DNA from: Saccharibacillus nicotianae
Lineage (GTDB): Bacteria; Bacillota; Bacilli; Paenibacillales; Paenibacillaceae
Assembly (NCBI RefSeq): GCF_042681745.1
Contig: NZ_JBHUGF010000010.1
Span: 744,001-808,000 of the forward strand
Reading direction: 5' to 3'
DNA length: 64,000 nt
Both the position numbers and the translations under genes were made by a program. Below the pieces are notes generated by a model. That model searched no databases and was not told where the DNA came from. It saw nothing but the letters and a program-made list of their open reading frames with translations. Position 1 is the first letter of the stretch, and each line of letters opens with the position of its first letter. Positions 53,601-61,747 of this stretch are shown here, piece by piece.

Positions 53601-54407
53601 CGTGTCGAACGGATGCAACAATTGGTTCAAGAACGAGCGGCAGCTCATGCCGCAGCTATGCGTATGTTCCAGACAGAACCTGATCGGCGGATTCAAGAAG
53701 AAAGTGGCGAATTGTTATTCCATGTTCGTCAACGGGTACGCTTGAAGGCGCTAGATTGGATGCCTGAAATCTTTAATCCTTCGTTGCTGAATAATGAATC
53801 ACCTGATCTCAGAGCAGATTTTGCTGCTTGTGGACGAGAGCTATTACGCCGTTTATCAACAGAATTAGAACAGGAAGTACTAGCGACAACGTTACGTATG
53901 GAAAAAGCTTCTGAGCGAGTAGTAAGTGAACGATTAGAAGTGTATGGACGTGAAGCAGAAGCGGCAGCCGCAGGTTTGACGTTGTCTAAGCCGGAATTGA
54001 CCAAATGGCAGACACCAGAATTAGCACAAATGAAAATAGCAGATGTACTGGATTGGAAGTCACTCTGGTCGCTGTTCCGTAATCCTCGATATTTCTTTGA
54101 ACAAGGTGGACGTGAAAAGTTTCGCGAAGAAGTATCAGCACGATTAGATCAGCTTATCGCTACTATGTTAGAGCAACAACGTGAACAGTTGTCACAATAT
54201 TATATTGTTGGTCTAAACGAAAGATTACAAGAAGCAGCAGACGATATGCAGCGTCAAATCGCAGAATGGGTGGAAGGAACAGAAGCATCGTTACAAACAG
54301 ACGTTAGCGCCGACCGTTGGTCAGCATTAGCAAGTGATCTAGATACATTAATTCATACGGTGTCGGTAGAAGACGCAACTAGAATCAAACAAGCTTATGA
54401 TTTATAA
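50697..54407 (+). CDS. dynA: Tandem dynamin-like GTPase, DynA-like
   Basis: 1236 residues made of two complete dynamin modules, as in B. subtilis DynA (YpbR). First GTPase: P-loop GHFSAGKSS (about 53-61), DTPGVDS (~141), NQID. Second GTPase: FGAFSAGKSS (~651), DTPGADS (~810), and VNASD in place of NKxD. Long helical stalks follow each. DynA mediates membrane fusion and protects the cytoplasmic membrane against antibiotics and phage. ATG 50697 has GGAGGG 7 nt upstream; an in-frame ATG at 50637 (with AGGTG) would add 20 residues. Confidence 0.93.
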   Translation: MQAITPPTKDSFDHILEQLKLTLQQQGNTGAANKAQDLIQKHRSEELVLAFCGHFSAGKSSLMNWLCGKQVLPTSPIPTTANIAAIRDGEPRAIVHLNNQEPSFEIGLDELDEYCKNGGEYESVDLWDDIKLLGAHGVLLDTPGVDSTDAAHEAATYSALHRADVVFYVMDYNHVQSETNLSFAKTLSERGKPLYLIVNQIDKHDDLELPFADYQRGVAQSFAGRGIEPAGILYVSRQEPQHRHGKLERLRTVIGELLTEREPLRMYSLSQAIWELAEEHTKWLQAQMNNEQEQSITEDELHDDMTVEQLNAQLGQFEQQIVTAQNKIEDYRKSWSWEIGRLVDQANITPAPVRDLAQLYLESERPGFKKGFFASKDKTAQERAQRKSTFLTAYREQVAANLDVHVRGLLRGWSQEQQLWTEEQETLLTSSLPQITERDIEAGAGSDVAISGEYVLNYTRALREKTVAIYRRAALDAIERLFEQLQPKVEAEQQTLQQERDQLSERYQSLMHQQQLEQQKDQNDQAVRQLLPARAQLQAQWLPAIQEESTEALSADQINTTQASHNEVSAAPSTNTFGINKDASNSPDSAPAPAKRNTVSSHRKERLLQTAVQLRQASDMIEHIKGLSLPATELRRRAHVMENGKFTLALFGAFSAGKSSFANALLGEAVLPVSPHPMTAAITQIMAPEGEYDHGTAQVFMKSRTEMQEDISGAFRLLGLPEMMLEQDWGKQIASLSPARIHPSARAHYNFVIAAAAGWQEAEPLLGQELKIGLDQFRGFVSEETKSCFVRRIDLYYHCELTAQGMVLVDTPGADSVNARHTGVTFEYMKSADALVFVTYYNHAFTHGDRQLLEQLGRVKGSLALDNMFFVVNASDLASSEEEKNQVVERIVHELNTTGIRKPNIYALSSRRAIQGHDDGFRQFQQHFTSFADETLAGLAIQAAYDEVERVRKTVLTWEDAAKRGEAYRVERMQQLVQERAAAHAAAMRMFQTEPDRRIQEESGELLFHVRQRVRLKALDWMPEIFNPSLLNNESPDLRADFAACGRELLRRLSTELEQEVLATTLRMEKASERVVSERLEVYGREAEAAAAGLTLSKPELTKWQTPELAQMKIADVLDWKSLWSLFRNPRYFFEQGGREKFREEVSARLDQLIATMLEQQREQLSQYYIVGLNERLQEAADDMQRQIAEWVEGTEASLQTDVSADRWSALASDLDTLIHTVSVEDATRIKQAYDL

Positions 54408-54449
54408 AGAATAGACTGAAAAGTCATATGAATCTTAGATCATTACCAG

Positions 54450-54486
54450 AAAGAACGTGCTATCAAAAGATAGGCGTTCTTTTTTT
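54450..54486 (+). terminator. Terminator after dynA
   Basis: AAAGAACG (54450-54457) with CGTTCTTT and inner CTATC-AAAA-GATAG, followed by T. A perfect dyad CAAGTTT-ACA-AAACTTG at 54581-54597 in the following gap may be an operator for the ABC genes. The rest of 54487-54791 shows no gene. Confidence 0.8.
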
Positions 54487-54580
54487 ATGTATCTATTATT
54501 TCCTTATTATTATACTTGTGAAAATAAATACAGAATAAATGATCGGCAATGATAACGCTTTTACCAAATTATTGCATAAA

Positions 54581-54597
54581 CAAGTTTACAAAACTTG
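54581..54597. promoter_or_regulatory. Operator-like dyad before the ABC exporter genes
   Basis: CAAGTTT-ACA-AAACTTG, perfect 7-bp arms, 195 nt upstream of the first exporter gene. It is compatible with a TetR/MarR-size operator. Confidence 0.45.
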
Positions 54598-54791
54598 ACT
54601 TACTTTACCAAATGGTCGTGAACCGTAGTATTTTGCATTATTTCATTAAAATTGACGGTTTATGTCTAAATTATGGCATAAATTTAAGGACATTGACGAT
54701 AAACGAACATGTATCCGCTTTGCGGGCTTTGGAGGACGGTGGTAAGCTTCATTATGCTAATCATCCACGAGAGAATCAAAGGGGGAGACAC

Positions 54792-56624
54792 ATGGACGTT
54801 CTCAAGCAATTGCATGACTACTATCGCAGTAAAAGGAGTTATTTATACCTTTCTATTTTATGTCTTGCAACCGCTACCGCGCTCGGACTGGTATATCCAA
54901 ATCTACTTAGAATTTTGATTGATGATGTGATCAAGCTGAGGCGATTTGATCAAGTTCCGATGCTAGCACTAGCTATTTTTGGTGTCGCTATTTTGAAAGG
55001 AATTATGCAATTTTTACATGGCTTTTTTGGAGGACGTCTTGGTAATTATATTGCATATCGACTTCGCAATGCTTGCTACGAAAAACTACAATTTTTATCC
55101 TTCCGTTATTATGATACGGCAAAGACAGGCGATTTAATGTCACGTCTGACAGGTGATCTGGAAGCGATTCGTAACTTTATCGGTTTTGGATTTGCTCAGT
55201 TATTGAATGTATTTATGATGGTGATCTTTGGTTCAATCGTCATGTTTTCAATCAACTGGCAACTGACACTCGTCACACTGATATCAATCCCTTTTCTTGT
55301 TTTTGTCGCTCTCAAATTTGAATCTCGTATTCACCCTGCTTTTCAAGAAATGAGACTTGCTTTAGGTTCTTTAACAACAGCAGTTCAAGAAAATATTACA
55401 GGTGTACGAACAGTCAAGTCATTTGCTCGTGAACCTCATGAAGTGGATAAATTTGCTGTTCGTAATGAACGTTATCGTACCAATCAGATTCATGCAGCTA
55501 CCCTATGGAGTCGTTATTTTCCGGTGATGGAATTACTGGCTTCTGTCTGTATTGTGATTTTGCTTGGTTTTGGAGGAACATTAGTCATTAATGGTTCGCT
55601 TACACTAGGGGAACTGGTCGCGTTTTTTACACTGATCTGGTATATTATCGGGCCCATGTGGGGGCTTGGATTTCATATTAATAACTATACGCAATCCAAA
55701 GCTTCCACCGAACGTATTTTAGAAATATTGTATCAGCACGTAGATGTCAAAGATAAAGATACAACCAGTCATATGAATATCCATGAAGTGAAAGGTCATG
55801 TCACATTTGAACATATGACATTTACTTATGGTAATCAATTGCCTGCTGTCGTAGATATTAATTTGGATGCGCCTCCAGGATCAGTTATTGGCTTATTAGG
55901 TGGAACAGGTTCAGGTAAATCAACGATTATTCAGTTGCTTATGCGTGCATACAATGTGAGTGAAGGAAGTATCAAATTAGATGGAGTTGATATTCGAGAT
56001 ATTCGAATCGAAGATTTGCGTTCTCAGATCGCTTCAGTATTTCAAGAAACATTTCTATTCTCATCAACGCTCAAAAATAATATCGCTTATGGGATGAATG
56101 AAGTCACAATGGATGATATTATTCGCGCATCCAAGCTTGCCAAAGCGCATGATTTTATTATGGAACTGCCTCAAGGATACGATACGCTTGTAGGAGAACG
56201 AGGTATGGGACTATCCGGCGGGCAAAAACAGCGGATTGCTATCGCTCGGGCGTTACTTAAAAACCCGAAAATTCTGATTCTGGATGATGCTACCAGTGCG
56301 GTAGATATGGAGACAGAACATGAGATTCAATCAGGATTTCAAGAAGTGATGAAAGGCAGAACTACCTTTATTATCGCTCACCGTATTTCTTCATTACGAC
56401 ATGCCGATGAGATTCTGGTGCTAGAAGAAGGACGGGTAGTACAGCGTGGTAAGCATGAACAATTAATTGATATACCTGGTGCATATCAAGATATTTATCA
56501 TGTCCAATATGCAGATCATATCGAACGGCTTCGAGTCGCAGACGAGCTCTATCTTTCTCCTGATGAGAATCAAAGAGATATCCAGAGTGATACACATAGT
56601 GAGCAGGTGAGAACATATGAGTAA
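54792..56624 (+). CDS. ABC exporter half-transporter with degenerate Walker B (subunit 1)
   Basis: 610 residues, type IV (B-family) exporter: six membrane helices (about 20-320) then the ATPase. Walker A GGTGSGKST (~370-378), signature LSGGQKQR, Walker B ILILDDATSAVD. The residue after the Walker B Asp is Asp, where the catalytic Glu is normal, so this subunit supplies the weak ATP site of a heterodimer. ATG 54792 has GGGGGAG upstream; the frame extends 81 codons further without a ribosome site. It overlaps subunit 2 by 8 nt. Similar to YknU / BmrC-type proteins. Confidence 0.9.
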   Translation: MDVLKQLHDYYRSKRSYLYLSILCLATATALGLVYPNLLRILIDDVIKLRRFDQVPMLALAIFGVAILKGIMQFLHGFFGGRLGNYIAYRLRNACYEKLQFLSFRYYDTAKTGDLMSRLTGDLEAIRNFIGFGFAQLLNVFMMVIFGSIVMFSINWQLTLVTLISIPFLVFVALKFESRIHPAFQEMRLALGSLTTAVQENITGVRTVKSFAREPHEVDKFAVRNERYRTNQIHAATLWSRYFPVMELLASVCIVILLGFGGTLVINGSLTLGELVAFFTLIWYIIGPMWGLGFHINNYTQSKASTERILEILYQHVDVKDKDTTSHMNIHEVKGHVTFEHMTFTYGNQLPAVVDINLDAPPGSVIGLLGGTGSGKSTIIQLLMRAYNVSEGSIKLDGVDIRDIRIEDLRSQIASVFQETFLFSSTLKNNIAYGMNEVTMDDIIRASKLAKAHDFIMELPQGYDTLVGERGMGLSGGQKQRIAIARALLKNPKILILDDATSAVDMETEHEIQSGFQEVMKGRTTFIIAHRISSLRHADEILVLEEGRVVQRGKHEQLIDIPGAYQDIYHVQYADHIERLRVADELYLSPDENQRDIQSDTHSEQVRTYE

Positions 56625-58479
56625 TATTTCAGCCAAAGAATCGTTGAAAGAACAACAAAAGCAATCTTCTTCTGCTATCACACGTGTTGAAGATCGATTT
56701 GTTTATCAAGATGATGAACTGATTGATAAAGCATTTAACTGGTCACAATTTGCTCGATTATTTGGTTATATTAAGCCTTATGCCAAGCAATTATTGCCTT
56801 TTATTATTTTAATGATGGTTCTAGGTACAGTCACCAAATTAGCTGTTCCTTATATCACAGGAGTAGCGATTGATAAAGCTATTCAACCTGTTACAGGCGC
56901 TCCTAGTCTAACTTTGCTCTATGGACTCACCGCATTAGCATTAGGATTGTATCTTATTCAATGGGCAGCCAATGCTTACCGGATCAAATACACGAATATT
57001 ATTGGACAGCGAGTGATCTACGATCTTCGTTCAGATCTATTCAGTCATATTCAGCGCTTATCGTTTTCATTTTTTGATAAACGTCCAGCCGGTTCTGTAT
57101 TGGTACGGGTTACGAATGATGTGAACTCTTTGCAAGATTTATTTACAAATGGTGCAGTTAACGTCATGATCGACTGTGTTCAATTGCTAGGAATCGTTGT
57201 TATTTTGCTGTTAATCAATTGGAAATTAGGATTGGCAGTCATGTTGACTGTGCCGTTAATGTTCTTCGTATCCACCAAATTACGCAAAATTATTCGTTTA
57301 TCATGGCAAGAAGTACGGATGAAAAATTCACGTATCAATTCTCATTTAAATGAATCGATTCAAGGTATTCGTGTGACACAAGCCTATACACAGGAAAAAG
57401 AAAATATGAAGTACTTTGATAACATGAACGCATCTAGTAAAAAATCATGGGACAAAGCATCTGCACTGAATCAATCGTTTGGCCCGTTGATCGAGATTAC
57501 CGGTGGACTTGGATCGATGATTCTGTTCTGGTATGGAGCGACTTTGATCGCTAGTGGAGAGATTATGATCGGTACACTGGTTGCTTTTGCAAGTTATGTA
57601 GGGAACTTCTGGGACCCGATTAACCGTCTAGGCAATATGTACAATCAGTTGCTTGTAGCGATGGCGTCGTCTGAACGTATTTTTGAATTTATGGATGAAC
57701 AGCCTTCAGTCGCTGATAAGCCTGGTGCACAGCCGATTCCGCGAATCCATGGCAATATTGTGTTTGATAAAGTGACTTTTGAATATGAACCGAATCGTCC
57801 TGCGTTACGCGAAATTGATCTGAATGTCGTAGCCGGTCAATCTATTGCATTGGTAGGTCATACCGGTTCAGGAAAATCTACAATCATCAACCTGATAAGC
57901 CGTTTCTATGATATCAAAAGCGGCAGTATTAAGATCGATGGATATGATATCCGCGATGTAACACTGGAAAGTCTACGTGGACAGATCAGTATTGTGCTTC
58001 AAGATACGTTTATTTTCTCGGGTACGATTAGAGATAATATTCGCTTCGGACGATTGGACGCAACCGATGAAGAAGTTGAAAATGCCGCCAAAGCTGTGCA
58101 TGCTCATGCGTATATTGAGAAGCTTCCCAAAGGATATGATACAGAAGTAGAAGAACGCGGAAATGTGTTATCAATGGGACAACGTCAATTGTTATCGTTT
58201 GCCCGCGCCTTACTTGCTGATCCGAGAATTTTGATTTTGGATGAAGCGACAGCCAGTATCGATACCGAGACAGAATTACGTATTCAGGAAGCGCTGAAAG
58301 TATTGCTTCAAGGACGAACTTCATTTATCGTTGCTCACCGTCTATCTACGATTCGTCATGCAGATCATATCGTTGTATTGGATCATGGACAGATCAAAGA
58401 AGAAGGAACCCATGCTGAATTGATTCAAAAGCAAGGCATTTACAATGGTTTGATTGAAGCGCAATTCCGCTTTTTGTGA
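56617..58479 (+). CDS. ABC exporter half-transporter (subunit 2)
   Basis: 620 residues with an N-terminal cytosolic extension (~1-50), six membrane helices and the ATPase. Walker A GHTGSGKST (~414-422). The signature is LSMGQRQ instead of LSGGQ. Walker B ILILDEATASID has the catalytic Glu. The altered signature and the Asp in subunit 1's Walker B face each other in the same composite site, the known design of heterodimeric exporters such as BmrC/D and LmrC/D. Substrates (drugs, peptides, lipids) are unknown. Confidence 0.9.
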   Translation: MSNISAKESLKEQQKQSSSAITRVEDRFVYQDDELIDKAFNWSQFARLFGYIKPYAKQLLPFIILMMVLGTVTKLAVPYITGVAIDKAIQPVTGAPSLTLLYGLTALALGLYLIQWAANAYRIKYTNIIGQRVIYDLRSDLFSHIQRLSFSFFDKRPAGSVLVRVTNDVNSLQDLFTNGAVNVMIDCVQLLGIVVILLLINWKLGLAVMLTVPLMFFVSTKLRKIIRLSWQEVRMKNSRINSHLNESIQGIRVTQAYTQEKENMKYFDNMNASSKKSWDKASALNQSFGPLIEITGGLGSMILFWYGATLIASGEIMIGTLVAFASYVGNFWDPINRLGNMYNQLLVAMASSERIFEFMDEQPSVADKPGAQPIPRIHGNIVFDKVTFEYEPNRPALREIDLNVVAGQSIALVGHTGSGKSTIINLISRFYDIKSGSIKIDGYDIRDVTLESLRGQISIVLQDTFIFSGTIRDNIRFGRLDATDEEVENAAKAVHAHAYIEKLPKGYDTEVEERGNVLSMGQRQLLSFARALLADPRILILDEATASIDTETELRIQEALKVLLQGRTSFIVAHRLSTIRHADHIVVLDHGQIKEEGTHAELIQKQGIYNGLIEAQFRFL

Positions 58480-58530
58480 CAATTTTCGACTTAAATAAGC
58501 TTCGAAATCACGAATTATACGAGAATTGTC
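58478..58530. repeat. Inverted repeat at the 3' end of the exporter operon
   Basis: GACAATTTTCG (58478-58488) with CGAGAATTGTC (58520-58530), 11 bp with one G-T. Inner TTCG/CGAA arms lie in the loop. On the plus strand it is followed by A-runs rather than T, so it is a better terminator in the minus direction. It may protect the mRNA 3' end. Confidence 0.5.
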
Positions 58531-58592
58531 AAAAAATTTAGATAAAGTGACTTGCAATCTTGCTCATTAGATAAGAGAATAGAAAGTGTCAT

Positions 58593-58639
58593 CACATTGT
58601 AAAGTTTAAAAAGTAATTCGTCGGAAATTTTACAATGTG
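58593..58639. promoter_or_regulatory. Perfect inverted repeat and PurBox-like site upstream of purT
   Basis: CACATTGTAAA (58593-58603) and TTTACAATGTG (58629-58639) are perfect 11-bp arms, 25 nt apart. Between them, on the minus strand, ATTTCCGACGAAT (58628-58616) matches 11 of 13 positions of the PurR PurBox AWWWCCGAACWWT. No partner PurBox at the usual spacing was found. Confidence 0.45.
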
Positions 58640-58741
58640 CTAGCAATTGTTGAATGGTAAAAGATTCAATACGCAAAATGACGTAAGCAGTACCATGTAG
58701 GTTGCAGTGCAAAACATGTGTATAAGGGAGTGCTGTCTATC

Positions 58742-59929
58742 ATGTGGGGGGCCCCAAATTCTCGTCAAGCGAAACGGATGTTAATGCTTGGGAGTGGAGA
58801 ACTTGGCAAGGAAGTAGTGATCGAAGCTCAGCGGCTTGGCATTGAATGTATTGCTGTAGACCGCTATCCGGATGCACCTGCGATGCAGGTTGCTCATCGT
58901 TCTCATGTGATTGATATGCTTGATGGTGCTAAGCTACGAGCAGTCATTGTCAGTGAACAACCGGATTATATTGTACCTGAGATTGAAGCGATTGCGACAG
59001 ATGTACTGGTAGAGCTAGAACAAGAAGGCTACAATGTAGTGCCTACCGCAGTTGCAGCCCAATTAACAATGGATCGTGAGGGGATACGCCGTCTGGCATC
59101 CGAGACACTTGGATTACCTACTGCTGCGTACCGATTCGCTGATAATTTGGAGCAACTGAAAGAGGCTGTTGCAGTACTTGGAACACCTTGCGTAGTGAAG
59201 CCGCTGATGAGCTCGTCTGGCAAAGGACAGAGCGTATGTCGTGCACCTGAAGATGCTTCGGCATGTTGGGATGCGGCGCTTGAAGGAGCAAGAGGCAAAT
59301 CAGTTCGTGTTATTGTAGAAGCTTTTGTTCATTTTGAAAGTGAAATTACACTGCTTACGGTGCGTTGTGCTTCTGGAACGTTGTTTTGTCCGCCAATCGG
59401 TCATATTCAACGTGATGGAGACTATGTGGAGTCGTGGCAACCGCACCCAATGACTGTATCACAGCTAGAAGAAGCGCAACGTATTGCTGCAACCATTACA
59501 GAACGTCTGGGCGGGTACGGATTGTTCGGTGTCGAACTCTTTTTAACCCCAGACGGTGTTGTATTTAGCGAAGTGTCGCCAAGACCGCATGATACAGGAA
59601 TGGTGACGATGATTACTCAGGATTTATCAGAGTTTGCTCTACATGTGCGGGCGATTCTTGGTTTTGAGATTCCGAGTATTCATTTGTTAACTCCTGGTGC
59701 ATCAGCGACACTCAAAGCAACACAAGCTTCCAAAGATTTTGTCGTTGGCGGAATAGATGAAGCACTGAAGTTACCTCGTACGCAAGTACGTGTATTCGGT
59801 AAACCGGAGACTAAGCCGGGGCGCCGAATGGCTGTAGCTCTCAGTGCTGATGAAAGTGTGGAAATCGCGCGGAAGCGAGCCGTGCAAGCGGCAGCTCTGC
59901 TAAAAGAGGAGTATGTACATGTCGACTAG
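58742..59929 (+). CDS. purT: Formate-dependent phosphoribosylglycinamide formyltransferase
   Basis: 395 residues, ATP-grasp enzyme that makes formyl-GAR from GAR, formate and ATP without folate. Seen: MLGSGELGKEV (N-terminal), EIEAIATD, KPLMSSSGKGQS (ATP-binding lysine loop), FGVELFLT and EVSPRPHDTGMVTM. Length fits PurT (~390). ATG 58742 has AAGGGAG about 12 nt upstream; the GTG at 58718 gives a longer frame. Not part of a purine operon here; a GNAT gene overlaps its end. Confidence 0.95.
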   Translation: MWGAPNSRQAKRMLMLGSGELGKEVVIEAQRLGIECIAVDRYPDAPAMQVAHRSHVIDMLDGAKLRAVIVSEQPDYIVPEIEAIATDVLVELEQEGYNVVPTAVAAQLTMDREGIRRLASETLGLPTAAYRFADNLEQLKEAVAVLGTPCVVKPLMSSSGKGQSVCRAPEDASACWDAALEGARGKSVRVIVEAFVHFESEITLLTVRCASGTLFCPPIGHIQRDGDYVESWQPHPMTVSQLEEAQRIAATITERLGGYGLFGVELFLTPDGVVFSEVSPRPHDTGMVTMITQDLSEFALHVRAILGFEIPSIHLLTPGASATLKATQASKDFVVGGIDEALKLPRTQVRVFGKPETKPGRRMAVALSADESVEIARKRAVQAAALLKEEYVHVD

Positions 59930-60374
59930 TGTATTAATGCCTGTTGCAGAAGTCCGTAAATTCGAAAGTAAAGATGTTCAAGCTCTAACTGCTTTGATGC
60001 GTGAACTTCGTTATCCGATGACGGAAAGTGTACTGCGCGACCGGATGGAAGCGCTGGAAGGCAAACCGCAATTTTTGACTCTTGTTGCAGAACGTGAAGG
60101 ACAGGTCGTCGGTATGATCGCTATGTACCGTGAGACTTCATATGAGACAGGACAACAGACTTCACAAATCACAGGTCTAATCATTTCTGCGAATTATCGT
60201 GGTCAAGGTATCGGGCGTGAATTGATTGCTCAAGCTGAAAAGCAAGCAAACGAAGCTGGAGATCACTCTGTCTATGTAACAGGAATGAACCGTGACGAAC
60301 GTCTATCCTCATGCTCTTTTTATCAACATATGGGCTATGAGAAGATCGGATGCCGGTACATTAAAAAAATGTAA
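59919..60374 (+). CDS. GNAT family N-acetyltransferase
   Basis: 151 residues. The acetyl-CoA motif A is seen as GLIISANYRGQGIGRELI (Q/RxxGxG/A at about 90-95) and motif B as CSFYQHMGYEKIG. Substrate unknown. ATG 59919 has AGAGGAG 7 nt upstream; ATG 59913 is too close. It overlaps the last codons of purT, so it is translationally coupled. Confidence 0.87.
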   Translation: MSTSVLMPVAEVRKFESKDVQALTALMRELRYPMTESVLRDRMEALEGKPQFLTLVAEREGQVVGMIAMYRETSYETGQQTSQITGLIISANYRGQGIGRELIAQAEKQANEAGDHSVYVTGMNRDERLSSCSFYQHMGYEKIGCRYIKKM

Positions 60375-60401
60375 TTCCGCTATACACAGCCACACCTTTC
60401 G

Positions 60402-60436
60402 AAAAGGCATCAGAGCTATCTCTGGTGCCTTTTTGC
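60402..60436 (+). terminator. Terminator after purT-GNAT
   Basis: AAAAGGCATCAGAG (60402-60415), loop CTAT, CTCTGGTGCCTTTTT (60420-60434). Confidence 0.88.
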
Positions 60437-60467
60437 TTTGTAATTTGGAGCAAAGTTGGAAATGAAA

Positions 60468-60486
60468 TACCATTAGATGGTAAAAT
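60468..60486 (+). promoter_or_regulatory. Dyad overlapping a possible -10 box of the CAP-domain gene
   Basis: TACCAT-TAG-ATGGTA (60468-60482) overlaps TAAAAT (60481-60486), with TTGGAA 19 nt upstream. A repressor site is possible; the promoter match is modest. Confidence 0.3.
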
Positions 60487-60520
60487 ACATGGTGATTCTG
60501 AATCTAAAGGAGGAACACCA

Positions 60521-61048
60521 TTGAAAAACAATCGTACATTACTAAAACGTATCACCTCAACTGCTGCCGCAGCAGTACTTGTAGCAGTAACGATAGCAGC
60601 TCCTGCTCAAGCGGCTACGTACCATGTAAAATCAACTTCTAAACCGTTATATGCCAGCCAGAGTGCTACAGCCGATACATCTGCATTTGTAGAACAAGTC
60701 GTAGAACTGGTTAATCAGGAACGCGCCAAAGCAGGACTCAAAGCTTTGACCGTAAACAGTAAATTACAAACGATGGCACAAGATAAAGCAATTGATATGG
60801 TGAAAAATAATTATTTTGATCATACATCACCAACGTACGGAACACCGTATGAGATGATGAAAACCTATGGCATCAGTTATCGTGCAGCAGGTGAGAATAT
60901 TGCCAAAGGACAGACTTCCCCTGCTCAAGTGATGCAATCATGGATGAATAGTTCCGGTCACAAAGCTAATATTCTAAGTTCTAATTTCACTTCGATAGGT
61001 GTAGGATACCAGAATGGAGTATGGGTACAAGACTTTATAGGTAAGTAG
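60521..61048 (+). CDS. Secreted CAP-domain (SCP/PR1-like, YkwD type) protein
   Basis: 175 residues. Starts at TTG with AAAGGAGG 7 nt upstream; the longer frame to 60425 runs through the preceding terminator. Signal peptide about 1-30 (ending APAQA-AT). CAP domain ~50-175 with YFDHTSPTYGTP, AGENIAKGQTSP, and SSGHKANIL...IGVGY, the conserved His/Glu set of the bacterial SCP-like family. Function of such proteins is unknown; spore-coat or wall association is common. Confidence 0.88.
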   Translation: MKNNRTLLKRITSTAAAAVLVAVTIAAPAQAATYHVKSTSKPLYASQSATADTSAFVEQVVELVNQERAKAGLKALTVNSKLQTMAQDKAIDMVKNNYFDHTSPTYGTPYEMMKTYGISYRAAGENIAKGQTSPAQVMQSWMNSSGHKANILSSNFTSIGVGYQNGVWVQDFIGK

Positions 61049-61108
61049 GATGACGTGAAATTCATAACGCAACATGATAGATGAAGCAGAAAATTCAATC
61101 TTTAGAAC

Positions 61109-61157
61109 AAAAAGTACCTGTTTCCTTTGATTTTAGAAGGGAGCAGGTATTTTTATA
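61109..61157 (+). terminator. Terminator after the CAP-domain gene
   Basis: GTACCTG-TTTCC pairs with GGGAGCAGGTA (mismatches near the middle), followed by TTTTTAT. Confidence 0.7.
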
Positions 61158-61255
61158 TGCTTATAAGAAGTATAATCGTTACATATGAATCTCTATTAGG
61201 GTAAATAACATGATATCAATAGCAATGATGCAACAGATAGAGGAGCCAATAAGCG

Positions 61256-61528
61256 ATGAAAACGATCAAATATTGTACAAAAAATGAAAAGTTCGGTACA
61301 AAACAAGTATATAAAGCAGTTAAAAAAGAGTTTCCAGATATAAAGCAAAAGCAAAAAAGTTGCTTGAGTGAATGTAAATCTTGTCGTAAACAGCCGATCG
61401 CGTTAGTGGGGAAAAAGACATTGGTATGTGAAGAAACACCAGAGCTATTATATGCCAAATTAGTTGAAATGATTCATGCTTCTAATGATAAAAAAGGCAA
61501 AAAAGAAAAAAAGAAAGTAAAACAGTAA
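61256..61528 (+). CDS. DUF1450 protein (YuzB-like)
   Basis: 90 residues: CTKNEKFG with a first Cys, then C-x3-C-x2-C (CLSECKSC), and IALVGKKTLVCEETPELLYAKL. This is the DUF1450/UPF0349 pattern; the cysteines suggest metal or redox function, unproven. A Lys-rich tail (about 78-90) is extra. GAGGAG is 11 nt upstream. Monocistronic, terminator at 61553. Confidence 0.8.
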   Translation: MKTIKYCTKNEKFGTKQVYKAVKKEFPDIKQKQKSCLSECKSCRKQPIALVGKKTLVCEETPELLYAKLVEMIHASNDKKGKKEKKKVKQ

Positions 61529-61552
61529 TAATATATAAATCAGTACAGATAT

Positions 61553-61589
61553 AGAAGGTGGTGGATCAATCTCAACCATCTTCTTTTTG
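61553..61589 (+). terminator. Terminator after the DUF1450 gene
   Basis: AGAAGGTGGT (61553-61562) with ACCATCTTCT (61575-61584), one wobble, followed by TTTTTG. Confidence 0.75.
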
Positions 61590-61630
61590 TTATATTTATT
61601 ATTAAAATTCATATGATAGTTTCTAACTGT

Positions 61631-61676
61631 TTGGAAGTTGCGTACGTACTGTATATAATAGATAGATAACCTATCT
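61631..61676 (+). promoter_or_regulatory. Promoter and dyad of the SGNH hydrolase gene
   Basis: TTGGAA (61631-61636), exactly 17 nt, TATAAT (61654-61659). AGATAG-ATAAC-CTATCT (61660-61676) follows at the expected start point, a typical operator position. Confidence 0.65.
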
Positions 61677-61747
61677 TAATAATGAACCGCGAGTCATCAT
61701 ACCAAGTGGCAGATGTTGTTCATATTTTCAGCACAGGAGGACAAATT

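Noticed and set aside
54549..54791. 81-codon N-terminal extension of the first ABC exporter subunit
   Set aside because: No ribosome site at 54549, sequence unlike any exporter N-terminus; ATG 54792 has GGGGGAG and fits the family.
58480..58741. Purine riboswitch for purT
   Set aside because: The three-way junction core sequences of the purine riboswitch were not found.
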